A DNA stretch of 64,000 nt from AP-15 sp963737145. Its GTDB lineage: Bacteria; Pseudomonadota; Alphaproteobacteria; ATCC43930; CGMCC-115725. The position numbers and the translations under genes were made by a program. A model generated the notes under the pieces. It saw only the letters and a program-made list of their open reading frames with translations. It ran no database searches and had not been told where the DNA came from. The stretch spans positions 186,001 to 250,000 of the forward strand of contig CAVTRO010000002.1 in assembly GCA_963737145.1 (NCBI GenBank). Reading direction: 5' to 3'. The stretch's first letter is position 1; every line of letters starts with the position of its first letter. This document shows, piece after piece, positions 1 through 8,747 of this stretch.

Positions 1-2
1 TG

Positions 3-764
3 GCGGCGGCGCTTCCCGACTTCTTGACGATGTGGACCGGCTGCACCCGGACGGCTGCCATACAACTGATGTTCGGGCTTTATGCGGCATTGGGATTGGT
101 CGCCCTCTCGACCTATCGGCCGCTCTCGCCGCAGGTCGAGATTGCCGACGAGGCGCCGGAGGCGCCCCTGCAGCAATCAAAGATGCTGGTCTACGGCATG
201 GCTGCGCTCTTCGGCATGGATTCTTTCGGCACCGGATTTTTGGTGCAGTCGCTGCTGGCGCTGTGGCTTTACCAGGCGTTCCACGTTTCGGTTACGGCCG
301 CCGCGGCGATCCTGTTCTGGAGCAGCCTCTGCTCAGCCTTCTCCTATCTCGTTGCGGTGCCGATCGCCGTGCGGATCGGGCTCATCAACACGATGGTCTT
401 CACGCATCTGCCGTCCAACGTTCTTTTGATCCTGATCCCGTTCGCCCCCAACCTCGCGACCGCGATCGGCCTATTGCTCGCCCGCAGCGCGCTGTCGCAA
501 ATGGATGTGCCGACGCGGGCCTCTTACGTGATGGCCGTTGTGACCCCGCCCGAGCGACCGGCGGCGGCAAGCATCACCGCGGTCCCGAAGACCTTCGCCT
601 GGGCGGCGGGCTCGATGATTTCCGGCTACCTGCTGACGCTTTCGAGCTTTGGCTGGCCGCTCGTGATCGGCGGCGTTATCAAGGGCGTCTACGACATTCT
701 GCTGCTGATCAAGTTTCAGAAGGTGCGCCCTCCCGAGGAGGCCGCCGTCCTATCCGCGCAGTGA
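3..764 (+). CDS. MFS transporter, C-terminal part (cut by window edge)
   Basis: The reading frame is open to the first base of the window, so the N-terminal half lies outside it. The visible 253 residues hold about six hydrophobic segments (for example around ALFGMDSFGTGFLVQSLLALWL and GLINTMVFTHLPSNVLLILI) and end in a short hydrophilic tail. The motif-like stretch DVPTRASYVMAVVTPPERPAAAS resembles the loop seen in the C-terminal halves of sugar/drug major-facilitator permeases. The substrate cannot be told. It ends 15 bases before the SOD-like gene and may be cotranscribed with it. Confidence 0.72.
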   Translation, partial: AAALPDFLTMWTGCTRTAAIQLMFGLYAALGLVALSTYRPLSPQVEIADEAPEAPLQQSKMLVYGMAALFGMDSFGTGFLVQSLLALWLYQAFHVSVTAAAAILFWSSLCSAFSYLVAVPIAVRIGLINTMVFTHLPSNVLLILIPFAPNLATAIGLLLARSALSQMDVPTRASYVMAVVTPPERPAAASITAVPKTFAWAAGSMISGYLLTLSSFGWPLVIGGVIKGVYDILLLIKFQKVRPPEEAAVLSAQ

Positions 765-779
765 AACTGGAGAGATCCG

Positions 780-1508
780 ATGACGATCAAACTTGAGAGA
801 CGGGCCTTTGTTCAGGCGGGCGTCGCGCTTGCCGCCGGAGCCGCTGCGCCTGCCTCAGCTTCACCAGCCGCGGCACAAACCGCCAGCCCGGCTGCGGCCG
901 GGCCAAAGCCGGCAACCTTCGACGTCAAACCAATGCCGTTCGATCCCACCAAGATCAAAGGTTTATCGGACAAGATTCTCACCAGCCATTACGCCAACAA
1001 CTACACCGGCGCAGTCAAACGGCTCAACCAAATCACCGAGCAGCTCGCCGGGCTCGATTACGCCAAGGCGCCCGGATTCCTGATCAACGGGCTGAAGCGG
1101 GAGGAATTGATCGCCACCAACTCGATGATATTGCACGAAGTCTATTTTGCCGGTCTCGGTCCCGAAGAGAGCCGCCCGGGCCCGGCGCTCGCCGAGGTCC
1201 TCGCCCGCGATTTTGGCTCCTTCGAGTGGTGGCGCGCGCAATTCGTCGCGATGGGCAAAGCCGAAGGCGGCGGCTCGGGCTGGGTGATACTGACTTGGGA
1301 CCCCCGCGATAAGCGGCTGGTCAACGCCTGGGCGGCCGACCACACGACGACCTTGGCTGCTGGCCAGCCGATCCTCGTGCTCGACATGTACGAGCACGCC
1401 TATCAGATGGACTACGGCGCCAAGGCGGGCGACTATGTCGAGGCGTTTATGAAAGCGATCCGCTGGGCCAACGCCGACAATCTCTACACGCAACACGCGC
1501 GTAGCTGA
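780..1508 (+). CDS. Exported Fe/Mn superoxide dismutase-like protein
   Basis: The 242-residue product starts with a twin-arginine-type signal (ERRAFVQAG followed by an alanine-rich hydrophobic stretch), which points to periplasmic export of a folded, metal-loaded protein. The mature part matches the Fe/Mn-SOD fold. A first-helix His lies in LTSHYANNY, a second His in NSMILHEVYF, and the family signature appears as DMYEHAYQMDYG, supplying the Asp and His ligands. The signature normally has Trp where this one has Tyr. GGAGAG sits just before the ATG. All four ligands seem present, so activity is plausible, but a divergent metal-binding role is possible. An exported SOD would guard against superoxide outside the cytoplasm. 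Confidence 0.82.
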   Translation: MTIKLERRAFVQAGVALAAGAAAPASASPAAAQTASPAAAGPKPATFDVKPMPFDPTKIKGLSDKILTSHYANNYTGAVKRLNQITEQLAGLDYAKAPGFLINGLKREELIATNSMILHEVYFAGLGPEESRPGPALAEVLARDFGSFEWWRAQFVAMGKAEGGGSGWVILTWDPRDKRLVNAWAADHTTTLAAGQPILVLDMYEHAYQMDYGAKAGDYVEAFMKAIRWANADNLYTQHARS

Positions 1509-1546
1509 TAGGCTCCCGGTCCAAAGTACCAAATAGAGAGGCGAAA

Positions 1547-2350
1547 ATGGCCGTTGTCGAAACCGAGCGTCACGGGCAGATCCTCGTCGTGCGGATGAAC
1601 CGGCCCGAGCGCCTCAATGCGCTCAGCCACGAAATGCGCACGCGGCTCGCCGAGACCTGGACCGAATTCCGCCGCGACGACGGGCTCGAAGTCGCGATCT
1701 TCACCGGAGCGGGCCGCGCATTCTGCGCCGGCGAGGACATGAAGGAATCACTGCAGCACGGCTCACCCGGCGGGCGGCGGCCGGCAATCGAGGATCCGTT
1801 CATGTCCGGAGCCCTGGAGAAACCGGTTATCGCCGCGGTCAACGGTTATGCGATGGGCGGCGGCTTCATGCTGGTCGAGCACACCGATCTGCGGGTCGCC
1901 GCGCAAGGCGCGGTCTTCGAGGTATCGGAGGCGAAACGCTGGCTGCTCGGCGGCTACAATCACGGGCATATCGCCAATTTGCCTTATCCGATCGCAATGG
2001 AGATGGCGCTCGGTTTCCGCTTCACCGCCGAGCGGTTTTACGAGATCGGCTTTCTCAATCGTCTGGTGGACGCCGACCAGTTGATCCCGAGCGCGCTTGC
2101 GATGGCCGAGCACCTGTTGACCTTGCCGCCGGCCTCGCGCGTCAACACCGTCCACATGATGCGCCAGATGCGCCCGGTCCCGTCGACCGAACAACAGCGC
2201 CTCGCCGCCGCGTTGCACGAGCACGGCGCCAACAGCGACCTCATCGAATCACGGGCGGCCTTCGCCGAAAAGCGGCCGCCCCGCTTCAAAGGCTGGGACG
2301 ACCCGGACGACCGTTACCGGCTACCCTCGCTCGACGCCTCGAAAGGCTGA
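1547..2350 (+). CDS. Enoyl-CoA hydratase/isomerase (crotonase) family protein
   Basis: The 267-residue protein has the crotonase fold markers: NRPERLNAL near the N-terminus, the oxyanion-hole segment GRAFCAGEDM around residues 58-67, and AAVNGYAMGGGFML around residue 100. The usual glycine-rich PGGG segment after it is replaced by SEAKRWLLGGYNHGH, so substrate use may differ from classical enoyl-CoA hydratase. The C-terminal RPPRFKGW tail is common in the family. AGAGAGGCG precedes the ATG. It could act in fatty-acid or aromatic acyl-CoA breakdown; no neighbour fixes the pathway. Confidence 0.85.
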   Translation: MAVVETERHGQILVVRMNRPERLNALSHEMRTRLAETWTEFRRDDGLEVAIFTGAGRAFCAGEDMKESLQHGSPGGRRPAIEDPFMSGALEKPVIAAVNGYAMGGGFMLVEHTDLRVAAQGAVFEVSEAKRWLLGGYNHGHIANLPYPIAMEMALGFRFTAERFYEIGFLNRLVDADQLIPSALAMAEHLLTLPPASRVNTVHMMRQMRPVPSTEQQRLAAALHEHGANSDLIESRAAFAEKRPPRFKGWDDPDDRYRLPSLDASKG

Positions 2351-2382
2351 CGCGGTCGCGAGTTATCGAACATTGGTTCGCT

Positions 2383-2471
2383 CTGTCATTGCGAGGAGCC
2401 AGGCGACGAAGCAATCTCGTGCCGGGGAGTCTCGATAGGCCGAGATTGCCGCGCTGCGCTCGCAATGACAG
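2383..2471. repeat. Dispersed inverted repeat (CTGTCATTGCGAG ends)
   Basis: The element is bounded by a perfect 13-base inverted repeat (2383-2395 CTGTCATTGCGAG, 2459-2471 its complement). Inside are GC-rich sequences of the type found as dispersed intergenic repeats in Bradyrhizobium-like genomes. It lies between the convergent crotonase and polyprenyl synthase genes and may fold into a long hairpin. A related, shorter copy is at about 22363. Confidence 0.7.
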
Positions 2472-2484
2472 CCTTTCGCTGATT

Positions 2485-3504
2485 TTAGGCGCTGCGTTCG
2501 GTCGCGAACGAGGCCGCTGCAATCAGCGCGCGGCGCTCCGGCCCGTCGGGAAATACCGACAGCGCCTCGATCGCGCTTGCCGCATAGCCGCGCGCCCGGG
2601 ACAGGGTCTCGGCAAGAGCGCCATGCCGTTCGACCAGCGCGGTCGCGTGCTCGAGGTCTCCCGGGCATTGATCCATGTCTTCCAGCGTGCGGCGCCAGAA
2701 GGTGCGCTCCTCCGCGTCGCCGCGGTCAAAGGCGAGAAGGATCGGGAGGGTCACCTTGCCGTCGCGGAAATCGTCGCCGATGCTCTTGCCGAGCTCGGTC
2801 TGCCGCGCCGAAAAATCGAGCATGTCGTCGACCAGCTGGAAGGCGATGCCGAGATCGCGGCCAAACCGATCGAGCGCCATCTCCTCCTCGGGCGGCCGCT
2901 CCGCCACGACCGCTCCAAGGCGGCTCGCTGCGGCGAACAGCTCCGCGGTCTTCGCGCGGATCACCTCGAGGTAGGACGCTTCGGTCGTCTGGAGGTTGCT
3001 TTGCGTCATGAGCTGCAGCACCTCGCCTTCGGCAATGACCGAGGAGGCGCGCGACAGGATCTCGAGGATACGCAGGGATCCGTCCGCGACCATCAGCTCG
3101 AAGGACCGGCTGAACAGAAAATCGCCGACGAGAATGGCCGGCTGGTTGCCCCATAGGGCGTTGGCGGTCTCGCGGCCGCGGCGCAAATCGCTCGCATCGA
3201 CGACATCGTCGTGCAGCAAAGTCGCGGTATGGATGAACTCGACGGCCGCGGCGAGCGCGACATGCCGTGTCCCGCGGTATCCGCAGAGCCGGGCGCAACC
3301 GAGGGTGAGCATCGGGCGCAGGCGCTTTCCACCGCTCGCGACGATGTGCCCGGCGAGCTGCGGGATCAGCGCCACCGGGCTCTGCATGCGATCGAGGATC
3401 AGCCGGTTGACGTGCTCGAGGTCGCTTCCGACAAGCCCGGACAACGGGTCGAGAGACGCTTTGTGGAGCGCCTCCTCCTCATTGACACCCGCCTCGAGCG
3501 CCAC
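2485..3504 (-). CDS. ispB: Polyprenyl diphosphate synthase (octaprenyl/decaprenyl type)
   Basis: The 339-residue trans-prenyltransferase condenses isopentenyl diphosphate units onto farnesyl diphosphate to make the ubiquinone side chain. The first aspartate-rich motif LLHDDVVD lies at residues 97-103 and the second, FQLVDDMLD, at 222-230. The GGKRLRP phosphate-binding segment is at 58-64. Length and motifs fit the octaprenyl/decaprenyl synthases of alphaproteobacteria; the chain length cannot be read directly. It is transcribed away from the DUF2007-methyltransferase pair, an arrangement kept in many alphaproteobacteria. Confidence 0.93.
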   Translation of the reverse strand: MALEAGVNEEEALHKASLDPLSGLVGSDLEHVNRLILDRMQSPVALIPQLAGHIVASGGKRLRPMLTLGCARLCGYRGTRHVALAAAVEFIHTATLLHDDVVDASDLRRGRETANALWGNQPAILVGDFLFSRSFELMVADGSLRILEILSRASSVIAEGEVLQLMTQSNLQTTEASYLEVIRAKTAELFAAASRLGAVVAERPPEEEMALDRFGRDLGIAFQLVDDMLDFSARQTELGKSIGDDFRDGKVTLPILLAFDRGDAEERTFWRRTLEDMDQCPGDLEHATALVERHGALAETLSRARGYAASAIEALSVFPDGPERRALIAAASFATERSA

Positions 3505-3575
3505 CCAATTCTCCTGCCTGTTCCGTCGGTTGCTTGTCGATCGGCTTGACGCGTCTGAATGCCAGCGAGCATAGA

Positions 3576-3595
3576 TTGACCGGAAGGCCGGTCAA
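3576..3595. promoter_or_regulatory. Palindrome TTGACCGG-N4-CCGGTCAA, possible operator
   Basis: A perfect 8+8 base dyad with a 4-base spacer lies between the divergent polyprenyl synthase and DUF2007 genes. Dyads of this shape are typical TetR-class operators, but a hairpin role is also possible. No matching regulator gene lies nearby. Confidence 0.35.
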
Positions 3596-3644
3596 GCGCC
3601 GCGCCCTTTCACGCCGATCACACAGCGTCGCAAAGCTGAGGATC

Positions 3645-3858
3645 ATGAAGGAGCTGCTGCGCACCAACGATGCTGTTCGCCTGTCGTTCCTGCAATCGTT
3701 GCTGAAGGATTTCGGGCGTCGAGAGCCTTGTCCTAGACCACTATACGAGCGTGGTCGAAGGGAGCATCGGCGCGATTCCGCGGCGTCTGATGGTTGCACG
3801 AGAGGACTACCGCCGCGCCTGCTCGGTCCTCGCGGCGGCCGGCGAAGCCGCGCAATGA
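3645..3858 (+). CDS. DUF2007 small protein, frameshifted as sequenced
   Basis: Translation from the ATG gives MKELLRTNDAVRLSFLQSLL, the hallmark start of the DUF2007 family (about 70 residues, C-terminal signal-transducer-like domain). Near 3714-3717 (GGGC) the frame breaks. The next frame continues as LVLDHYTSVVEGSIGAIPRR and ends in a TGA that overlaps the next gene's ATG (ATGA). Removing one G restores the whole protein, so this is a single-base insertion, either a real mutation or a read error. DUF2007 proteins are often annotated as putative signal-transducing proteins; their role is unknown. Confidence 0.75.
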
Positions 3859-4613
3859 GCGAGCACCCCGCAGAGGATCCCACTTTCACCGAGGACCGAC
3901 TGCTTGGCGGCCGCATTCGCCTGAAGCAGCCTGCGGCGGGATACCGAGTCGCGATCGATCCGGTATTCCTCGCCGCCGCGGTCCCGGCGGAACCGCACCA
4001 GCTGGTGCTCGACGTCGGTTGCGGGGCGGGCGCGGCGATGTTGTGCCTTGCGGCGCGCGTGCAGCACTCGCGCCTCGTCGGCCTCGAGATGCAGCGCGAT
4101 CTCGTCCGTCTGGCAGGCGACAACGTAATCCTCAACGGGCTCGAGGCCCGCGCCTCGGTGATGATCGGGGATCTGCTGCATCCGCCGCCGCGCCTGTCTC
4201 CGGGGGCATTCGACCACGTCATGGCGAACCCGCCCTTTCATCGGCGCGGTGCCGCCGAGCCCGCCGCAGCGTCTGGAAAACCGGCGGCCACGATAGAGGG
4301 AGACGCCGATCTCGCCGAGTGGGTCCGTTTTTCGCTAGCAATGGTCCGCTCGAAGGGCACGGTGACGTTCATTCACCGCGCCGACCGTATCGACGTGCTG
4401 CTGGGCCAAATCGCCGGCCGGGCGGGCGAGGTCGTCGTTTTCCCGTTATGGCCGGGGCAGGACAGAGCGGCAAGCCGCATTCTGGTTCGCGCGCGCAAGC
4501 AGGTCTCGGCTCCGGCGCGGCTCGCCTCAGGCCTGGTATTGCACGACGCCGACGGTCGACTCTCGGCCGGCGCGGAGGGCGTGCTGCGCGAGGGCCGAGG
4601 ACTCGACCTCTGA
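3855..4613 (+). CDS. SAM-dependent methyltransferase, TrmN6-like
   Basis: The 252-residue protein carries the SAM-binding motif DVGCGAGA at residues 53-60 and NPPF at 125-128. NPPF is the signature of N6-adenine and related amino-methyltransferases. The N-terminal part (DRLLGGRIRLKQPAAGYR) matches the tRNA1(Val) adenine-37 N6-methyltransferase (TrmN6/YfiC) group common in alphaproteobacteria. I chose the ATG that overlaps the upstream stop by ATGA; the longer frame upstream is really the broken DUF2007 gene. RNA rather than protein as substrate is inferred from the family. Confidence 0.85.
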   Translation: MSEHPAEDPTFTEDRLLGGRIRLKQPAAGYRVAIDPVFLAAAVPAEPHQLVLDVGCGAGAAMLCLAARVQHSRLVGLEMQRDLVRLAGDNVILNGLEARASVMIGDLLHPPPRLSPGAFDHVMANPPFHRRGAAEPAAASGKPAATIEGDADLAEWVRFSLAMVRSKGTVTFIHRADRIDVLLGQIAGRAGEVVVFPLWPGQDRAASRILVRARKQVSAPARLASGLVLHDADGRLSAGAEGVLREGRGLDL

Positions 4614-4655
4614 CTGCGGTGGTTGCGGCCCATCGGAATCCCCATTTGGGATCGC

Positions 4656-5501
4656 ATGAGCCTTCGCGACCAATTCAACCTGGAGCGCCTGTGGCGCCGC
4701 CGCCCAGTCGTCTCGGTCCTCCGTTTCGAGGGGGTCATCATGCCGCGGCAGCGGCGCGGCGGGTTGTCGCTGGCGAGCCATGCTGCGGCGATCGAGAGGG
4801 CGTTTCGCGCCTCTGGGCTCGTTGCGGTGGCTATTGTCGTCAACTCGCCGGGCGGTTCCCCGGTTCAATCGGCCCTGCTCTACCGCCGAATCAGGCAGCT
4901 GGCCGACGAAAAGCGCGTGCCGGTCATCGCTTTCGCCGAAGATGTGGCGGCGTCGGGAGGTTACTGGCTGGCGCTCGCCGGCGATGAAATCTTTACCGAG
5001 GAGACGTCCCTGATCGGCTCGATCGGCGTGATCAGCGCCGGGTTCGGCTTTTATCAATTGCTCGGCCGGCTCGGCATCGAACGACGCTTACACACCGCCG
5101 GCGAGCGCAAATCGCTGCTCGACCCGTTTTTGCCGGAAGACCCGTCGGACGTCGCCCGGCTGGCGGAATTGCAGCAGGACATCCACCAATCCTTCAAGGA
5201 ACACGTGCGGCGCCGTCGCGCCGGCAAGATCGACGAGACCGACGAGACCCTCTTCACCGGCGACGTTCTGACCGGGCGCATGGCGATGGATCGCGGGTTA
5301 GTCGACGGCATCGGCGAGCTGCGCGCCGTGATGCGCACCCGGTACGGCGACAAGGTCAGGCTGCGCCCCATTTCTGCCGACAGGCGGCGCTTGCCGTTCC
5401 TGAGCCGTCTGCCATTCATCGGCCGCGAACCCGTCTCGCTGGTGTCCGAGATCGTCGACTGGTTGGAGACCCGGCTTCTGTGGGCCAAGTTCGGATTGTG
5501 A
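4656..5501 (+). CDS. S49 family serine peptidase (SppA-like)
   Basis: The protein of about 281 residues has the S49 signal-peptide-peptidase core. NSPGGSP is the substrate-binding loop, AASGGYW holds the catalytic Ser (residue 100 from this start) and GERKSLLDP the catalytic Lys (152), followed by the FTGDVLTGRMAMDRGLVDGIG tail. There is no clear signal peptide, but hydrophobic segments may bind the membrane. A TTG at 4623 is an alternative start. S49 enzymes degrade cleaved signal peptides or membrane fragments. The position upstream of glyQ is conserved in alphaproteobacteria. Confidence 0.88.
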   Translation: MSLRDQFNLERLWRRRPVVSVLRFEGVIMPRQRRGGLSLASHAAAIERAFRASGLVAVAIVVNSPGGSPVQSALLYRRIRQLADEKRVPVIAFAEDVAASGGYWLALAGDEIFTEETSLIGSIGVISAGFGFYQLLGRLGIERRLHTAGERKSLLDPFLPEDPSDVARLAELQQDIHQSFKEHVRRRRAGKIDETDETLFTGDVLTGRMAMDRGLVDGIGELRAVMRTRYGDKVRLRPISADRRRLPFLSRLPFIGREPVSLVSEIVDWLETRLLWAKFGL

Positions 5502-5542
5502 CCACCCTCACCTCGCTACCGAGCTGTCGATAAGCCTCGGTC

Positions 5543-5767
5543 ATGTTTGCATTTCCGAAGCTCGTTGTGCTCATTCTGGTGATTGCCGCGGTGTGGATCG
5601 GTTACCGCTGGCTGAACGGGCCGCCGCGCGAGCTCCCGCGCCGCCGGCCGCCGGCCCCGCGTCCGTCGCTCCACGCCGAAGATCTCGCGCCCTGCGGCGT
5701 TTGCGGCGCCTATGTCGCCGCTGCAGCGCCCGGTTGCGGCAGACCCGATTGCCCTCGGCCGCGGTGA
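5543..5767 (+). CDS. Small membrane-anchored protein with zinc-ribbon-like cysteines
   Basis: The product has 74 residues. Residues 5-20 form one hydrophobic segment (PKLVVLILVIAAVWIGYRW). A proline/arginine-rich linker follows, then a C-terminal pattern CGVCGAYV...CGRPDC that could bind a metal ion. Short proteins of this type occur beside glyQ in related genomes and remain uncharacterised. Its 3' end overlaps the region just before the glyQ start. Confidence 0.6.
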   Translation: MFAFPKLVVLILVIAAVWIGYRWLNGPPRELPRRRPPAPRPSLHAEDLAPCGVCGAYVAAAAPGCGRPDCPRPR

Positions 5768-5792
5768 TCCGAGAGCTAGCCGAGGGCCGGTC

Positions 5793-6643
5793 TTGAGCTT
5801 CCAATCGTTGATAGTCGATCTGCAGAACTTCTGGGCGAAGCAGGGATGCGTCATCCTGCAGCCCTACGATGTCGAAGTCGGGGCGGGCACCTTCCATCCC
5901 GCGACCGCGCTGCGAGCGCTCGGACCCGAACCCTGGCGCGCCGCTTATGTGCAACCTTCGCGCCGGCCGACAGACGGCCGCTATGGCGAGAACCCCAACC
6001 GGCTACAGCAGTACTATCAACTGCAGGTGATCCTGAAGCCGGCGCCGGCGGACAGCCAGGACCTTCACCTCGCGAGCCTGGCGGCGATCGGAATCGATTT
6101 CCGCCTCCACGATATCCGCTTCGTCGAGGATGATTGGGAGAGCCCGACCTTGGGCGCCTGGGGGCTCGGCTGGGAGGTCTGGCTCGACGGCATGGAGGTC
6201 AGCCAGTTCACCTATTTCCAGCAGGTCGGCGGGATCGAATGCGACCCGGTCTCGACCGAATTGACCTACGGGCTCGAGCGGCTGGCAATGTATGTGCAAG
6301 GCGTCGAGAGCGTCTTCGATCTCGAATATAGCGGCGCCGGGGGATCACCTACGGCGAAGTCTTCAGGCGCGCCGAACGCGAGTTCTCGGCCTACAATTTC
6401 GAACTCGCCGACACGACCCGTCTCGTGGCTCACTTCACCGACGCCGAGGAGGAATGCCACCGTCTCGTCGACCACCGCTTGGCGCTGCCCGCCTATGACC
6501 AGTGCCTGAAGGCGAGCCATCTGTTCAACCTCCTCGACGCCCGCGGCGCGGTCAGCGTTACCGAACGCGCCGCCTACATCCTGCGGGTCAGGGCGCTGGC
6601 AAAGGCATGCTGCGAGACGTGGCTCGCCGGGTCGAATGACTGA
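5793..6643 (+). CDS. glyQ: Glycine--tRNA ligase alpha subunit (frameshift as sequenced)
   Basis: This is the alpha subunit of the heterotetrameric bacterial glycyl-tRNA synthetase, which activates glycine. Diagnostic stretches are FWAKQGCVILQPYDVEVGAG, AYVQPSRRPTDGRYGENPNR and GWEVWLDGMEVSQFTYFQQ. I start at TTG 5793 (MSFQSLIVDLQ). At the five-G run near 6339-6343 the frame slips; the following frame gives ITYGEVFRRAEREFSAYNFE through to the end. One missing G would restore the protein. Because the gene is essential, a sequencing deletion is more likely than a real loss. Its stop overlaps the glyS ATG. Confidence 0.93.
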
Positions 6644-8740
6644 AGCCTGCTCTTCCATTCCCCGGAGTGTTGGAGGCGAATTGCTGCTCGAGCTGTTCTC
6701 GGAGGAGATCCCGGCGGGGATGCAGCGTCGCGCGATCGCCGAACTCACCGATCTGTTGCGCGACAAGCTCGGTGCCGCGGAGATCCCGGCGGCTGAAATG
6801 CGCGGTTATGTGACGCCGCGCCGCCTCACCGTAATTGGCCAGGGGATTCCCGCCGGACAGCCGGATCGCTCCGAGGAGCGGCGCGGGCCCCGCCTCGGGG
6901 CGCCGGCGGCGGCGATCGACGGCTTTCTGCGCTCGGCCGGGCTCGCCTCGATCAAGGGATGCGAGATCCGCGACACCGGCAGGGGCGAGTTCTATTTCGC
7001 GAGGATCAACCATGCGGGCCGGCCAACGGCCGCGGTATTGCCGGAACTTCTAAGGTCGGCGATCTTCGAGTTGCCGTGGCCGAAATCGATGCGTTATCCG
7101 GCCTCGTCTCTGCGCTGGGTTCGCCCGCTGACTTCGGTCATCTGTCTGTTCGAAGGCGAGGTCCTGCCATTGCCGCTCGACCGGGTTCCGGTCGGACGGA
7201 TCACTCGAGGTCACCGTTTCCTGTCACCGGGTGAGATCTGCGTGGCAAACGGGGCTGAATATCTGGTGCGCTTGGGCAAAGCCCATGTCGTATTGGATCA
7301 GGAGCGCCGGAAAGAAATTATCCGAAAGGATCTCGAAGCGGCAGCTGCGGGCCAGGGGTCGTGGTTAAACCGGATCCGGGGCTGCTCGACGAGGTGACCG
7401 GCCTCGTGGAGTTTCCGGTTGTGCTCGCCGGCGCAATCGACGCCGAGTACATGACGCTTCCGCCGGAAGTCCTGGCGACCGCGATGCGCACGCACCAGAA
7501 ATATTTCTCCTGTCTCCGGCCTGACGGCACGCCGGCGCCGCGATTCCTGTTCGTCGCCAACAATGCCGCCGCGGATCAAGGCAAGACGATCACCGCGGGC
7601 AATGAGCGTGTCTTGCGGGCACGGCTCGCCGATGCGCGTTTTTTCTGGGATCAGGACCGGCGCGTTCCACTCGCAAGCCGCGTCGAGTTTCTGTCGCAGC
7701 GGGTCTTTCATGCCAAGCTCGGCAGCCTCTTGGAAAAGGTCGAGCGAATGGGCCGGCTCGCCGAGTTTCTGGCGGATTACGTCCCGGGCGCCGACCATGA
7801 ACGATCAAAGCGAGCGGTACAGCTCGCTAAGGCCGACCTCTCTACTGGAATGGTCGGCGAGTTTCCCGAGTTGCAAGGGGTCATGGGCCGCTATTACGCG
7901 ATGCATGAAGGCGAGGACCCGGCGGTTGGGGACGCGATCGCCGAGCACTACAGGCCGGCGGGGCCGAATGACCCCTGCCCGACGGCGCCGATCAGCATCG
8001 TTGCAGCCCTCGCCGACAAGATCGATTCGCTCGTCGCCTTCTTCTCGATCGGCGAAAAGCCGACCGGGTCGCGCGATCCGTTCGCGCTGCGCCGGGCGGC
8101 GCTCGGCATCATCCGGCTCGTTGTCGAGAACGGCTTGCGCCTACCCCTGGCACCCGCTTTCAAGCACGCTCATTCGACGCTGGGATCGGATGCTCCGGAT
8201 GATCCGGCGGGCGAACTCCTCGATTTCATCGCCGAACGTCTGCGTGTTCATCTGCGCGAGCAGGGGATCGGCCACGATCTGATTGCGGCGGTGTTCAACC
8301 GGGCCGGCGAACGCGAGGACGATCTCGTGCGTCTGCTCGCGCGTGTCGCGGCATTGCGTGCGTTCCTCGCCTCGGAGGATGGGGCGAATTTGCTGATCGC
8401 GTATCGCCGGGCCTCGAATATCGTCGCGATCGAGGAGCGCAGGGACGACAGCGGATACGACGGTGACATCGATCCGATGCTGTTGCGCCAGTCCGAGGAG
8501 CAGAGGCTAACCGAACGGCTGGCCAAAGTCGGCGAACGCGCGGGAACTTTCGTCCAACGCGAACAGTTCGAGACGGCGATGTCGGAATTGGCGCGGCTGC
8601 GGCGCCCGGTTGACGATTTCTTCGACAAGGTCACCGTCAATTGCGATGACGCTGCGCTCAGGGAAAATCGGCTGCGCTTATTGTCGCGCATTCGGGCAAC
8701 CTTGAACCAGGTGGCCGATTTCTCACAAATCGAGGGATGA
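6636..8740 (+). CDS. glyS: Glycine--tRNA ligase beta subunit (frameshift as sequenced)
   Basis: This is the beta subunit, which binds tRNA(Gly). The N-terminal frame begins LLLELFSEEIPAGMQRRA, the classical GlyS opening, and runs to about 7356. There a GGGG run marks a frame change. The rest (LLDEVTGLVEFPVV, THQKYFSCLRPDG, the HD-like core KADLSTGMVGEFPELQG, and a C-terminal anticodon-binding helical region) continues to 8740. Restoring one G rejoins the halves to about 700 residues, the normal length. The start overlaps the glyQ stop, so the two are translationally coupled. Confidence 0.93.
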
Positions 8741-8747
8741 GCGGCGG

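Noticed and set aside
3534..3854. N-terminal extension of the methyltransferase frame
   Set aside because: That stretch matches the broken DUF2007 gene in its first part, and the ATGA overlap gives a better start.
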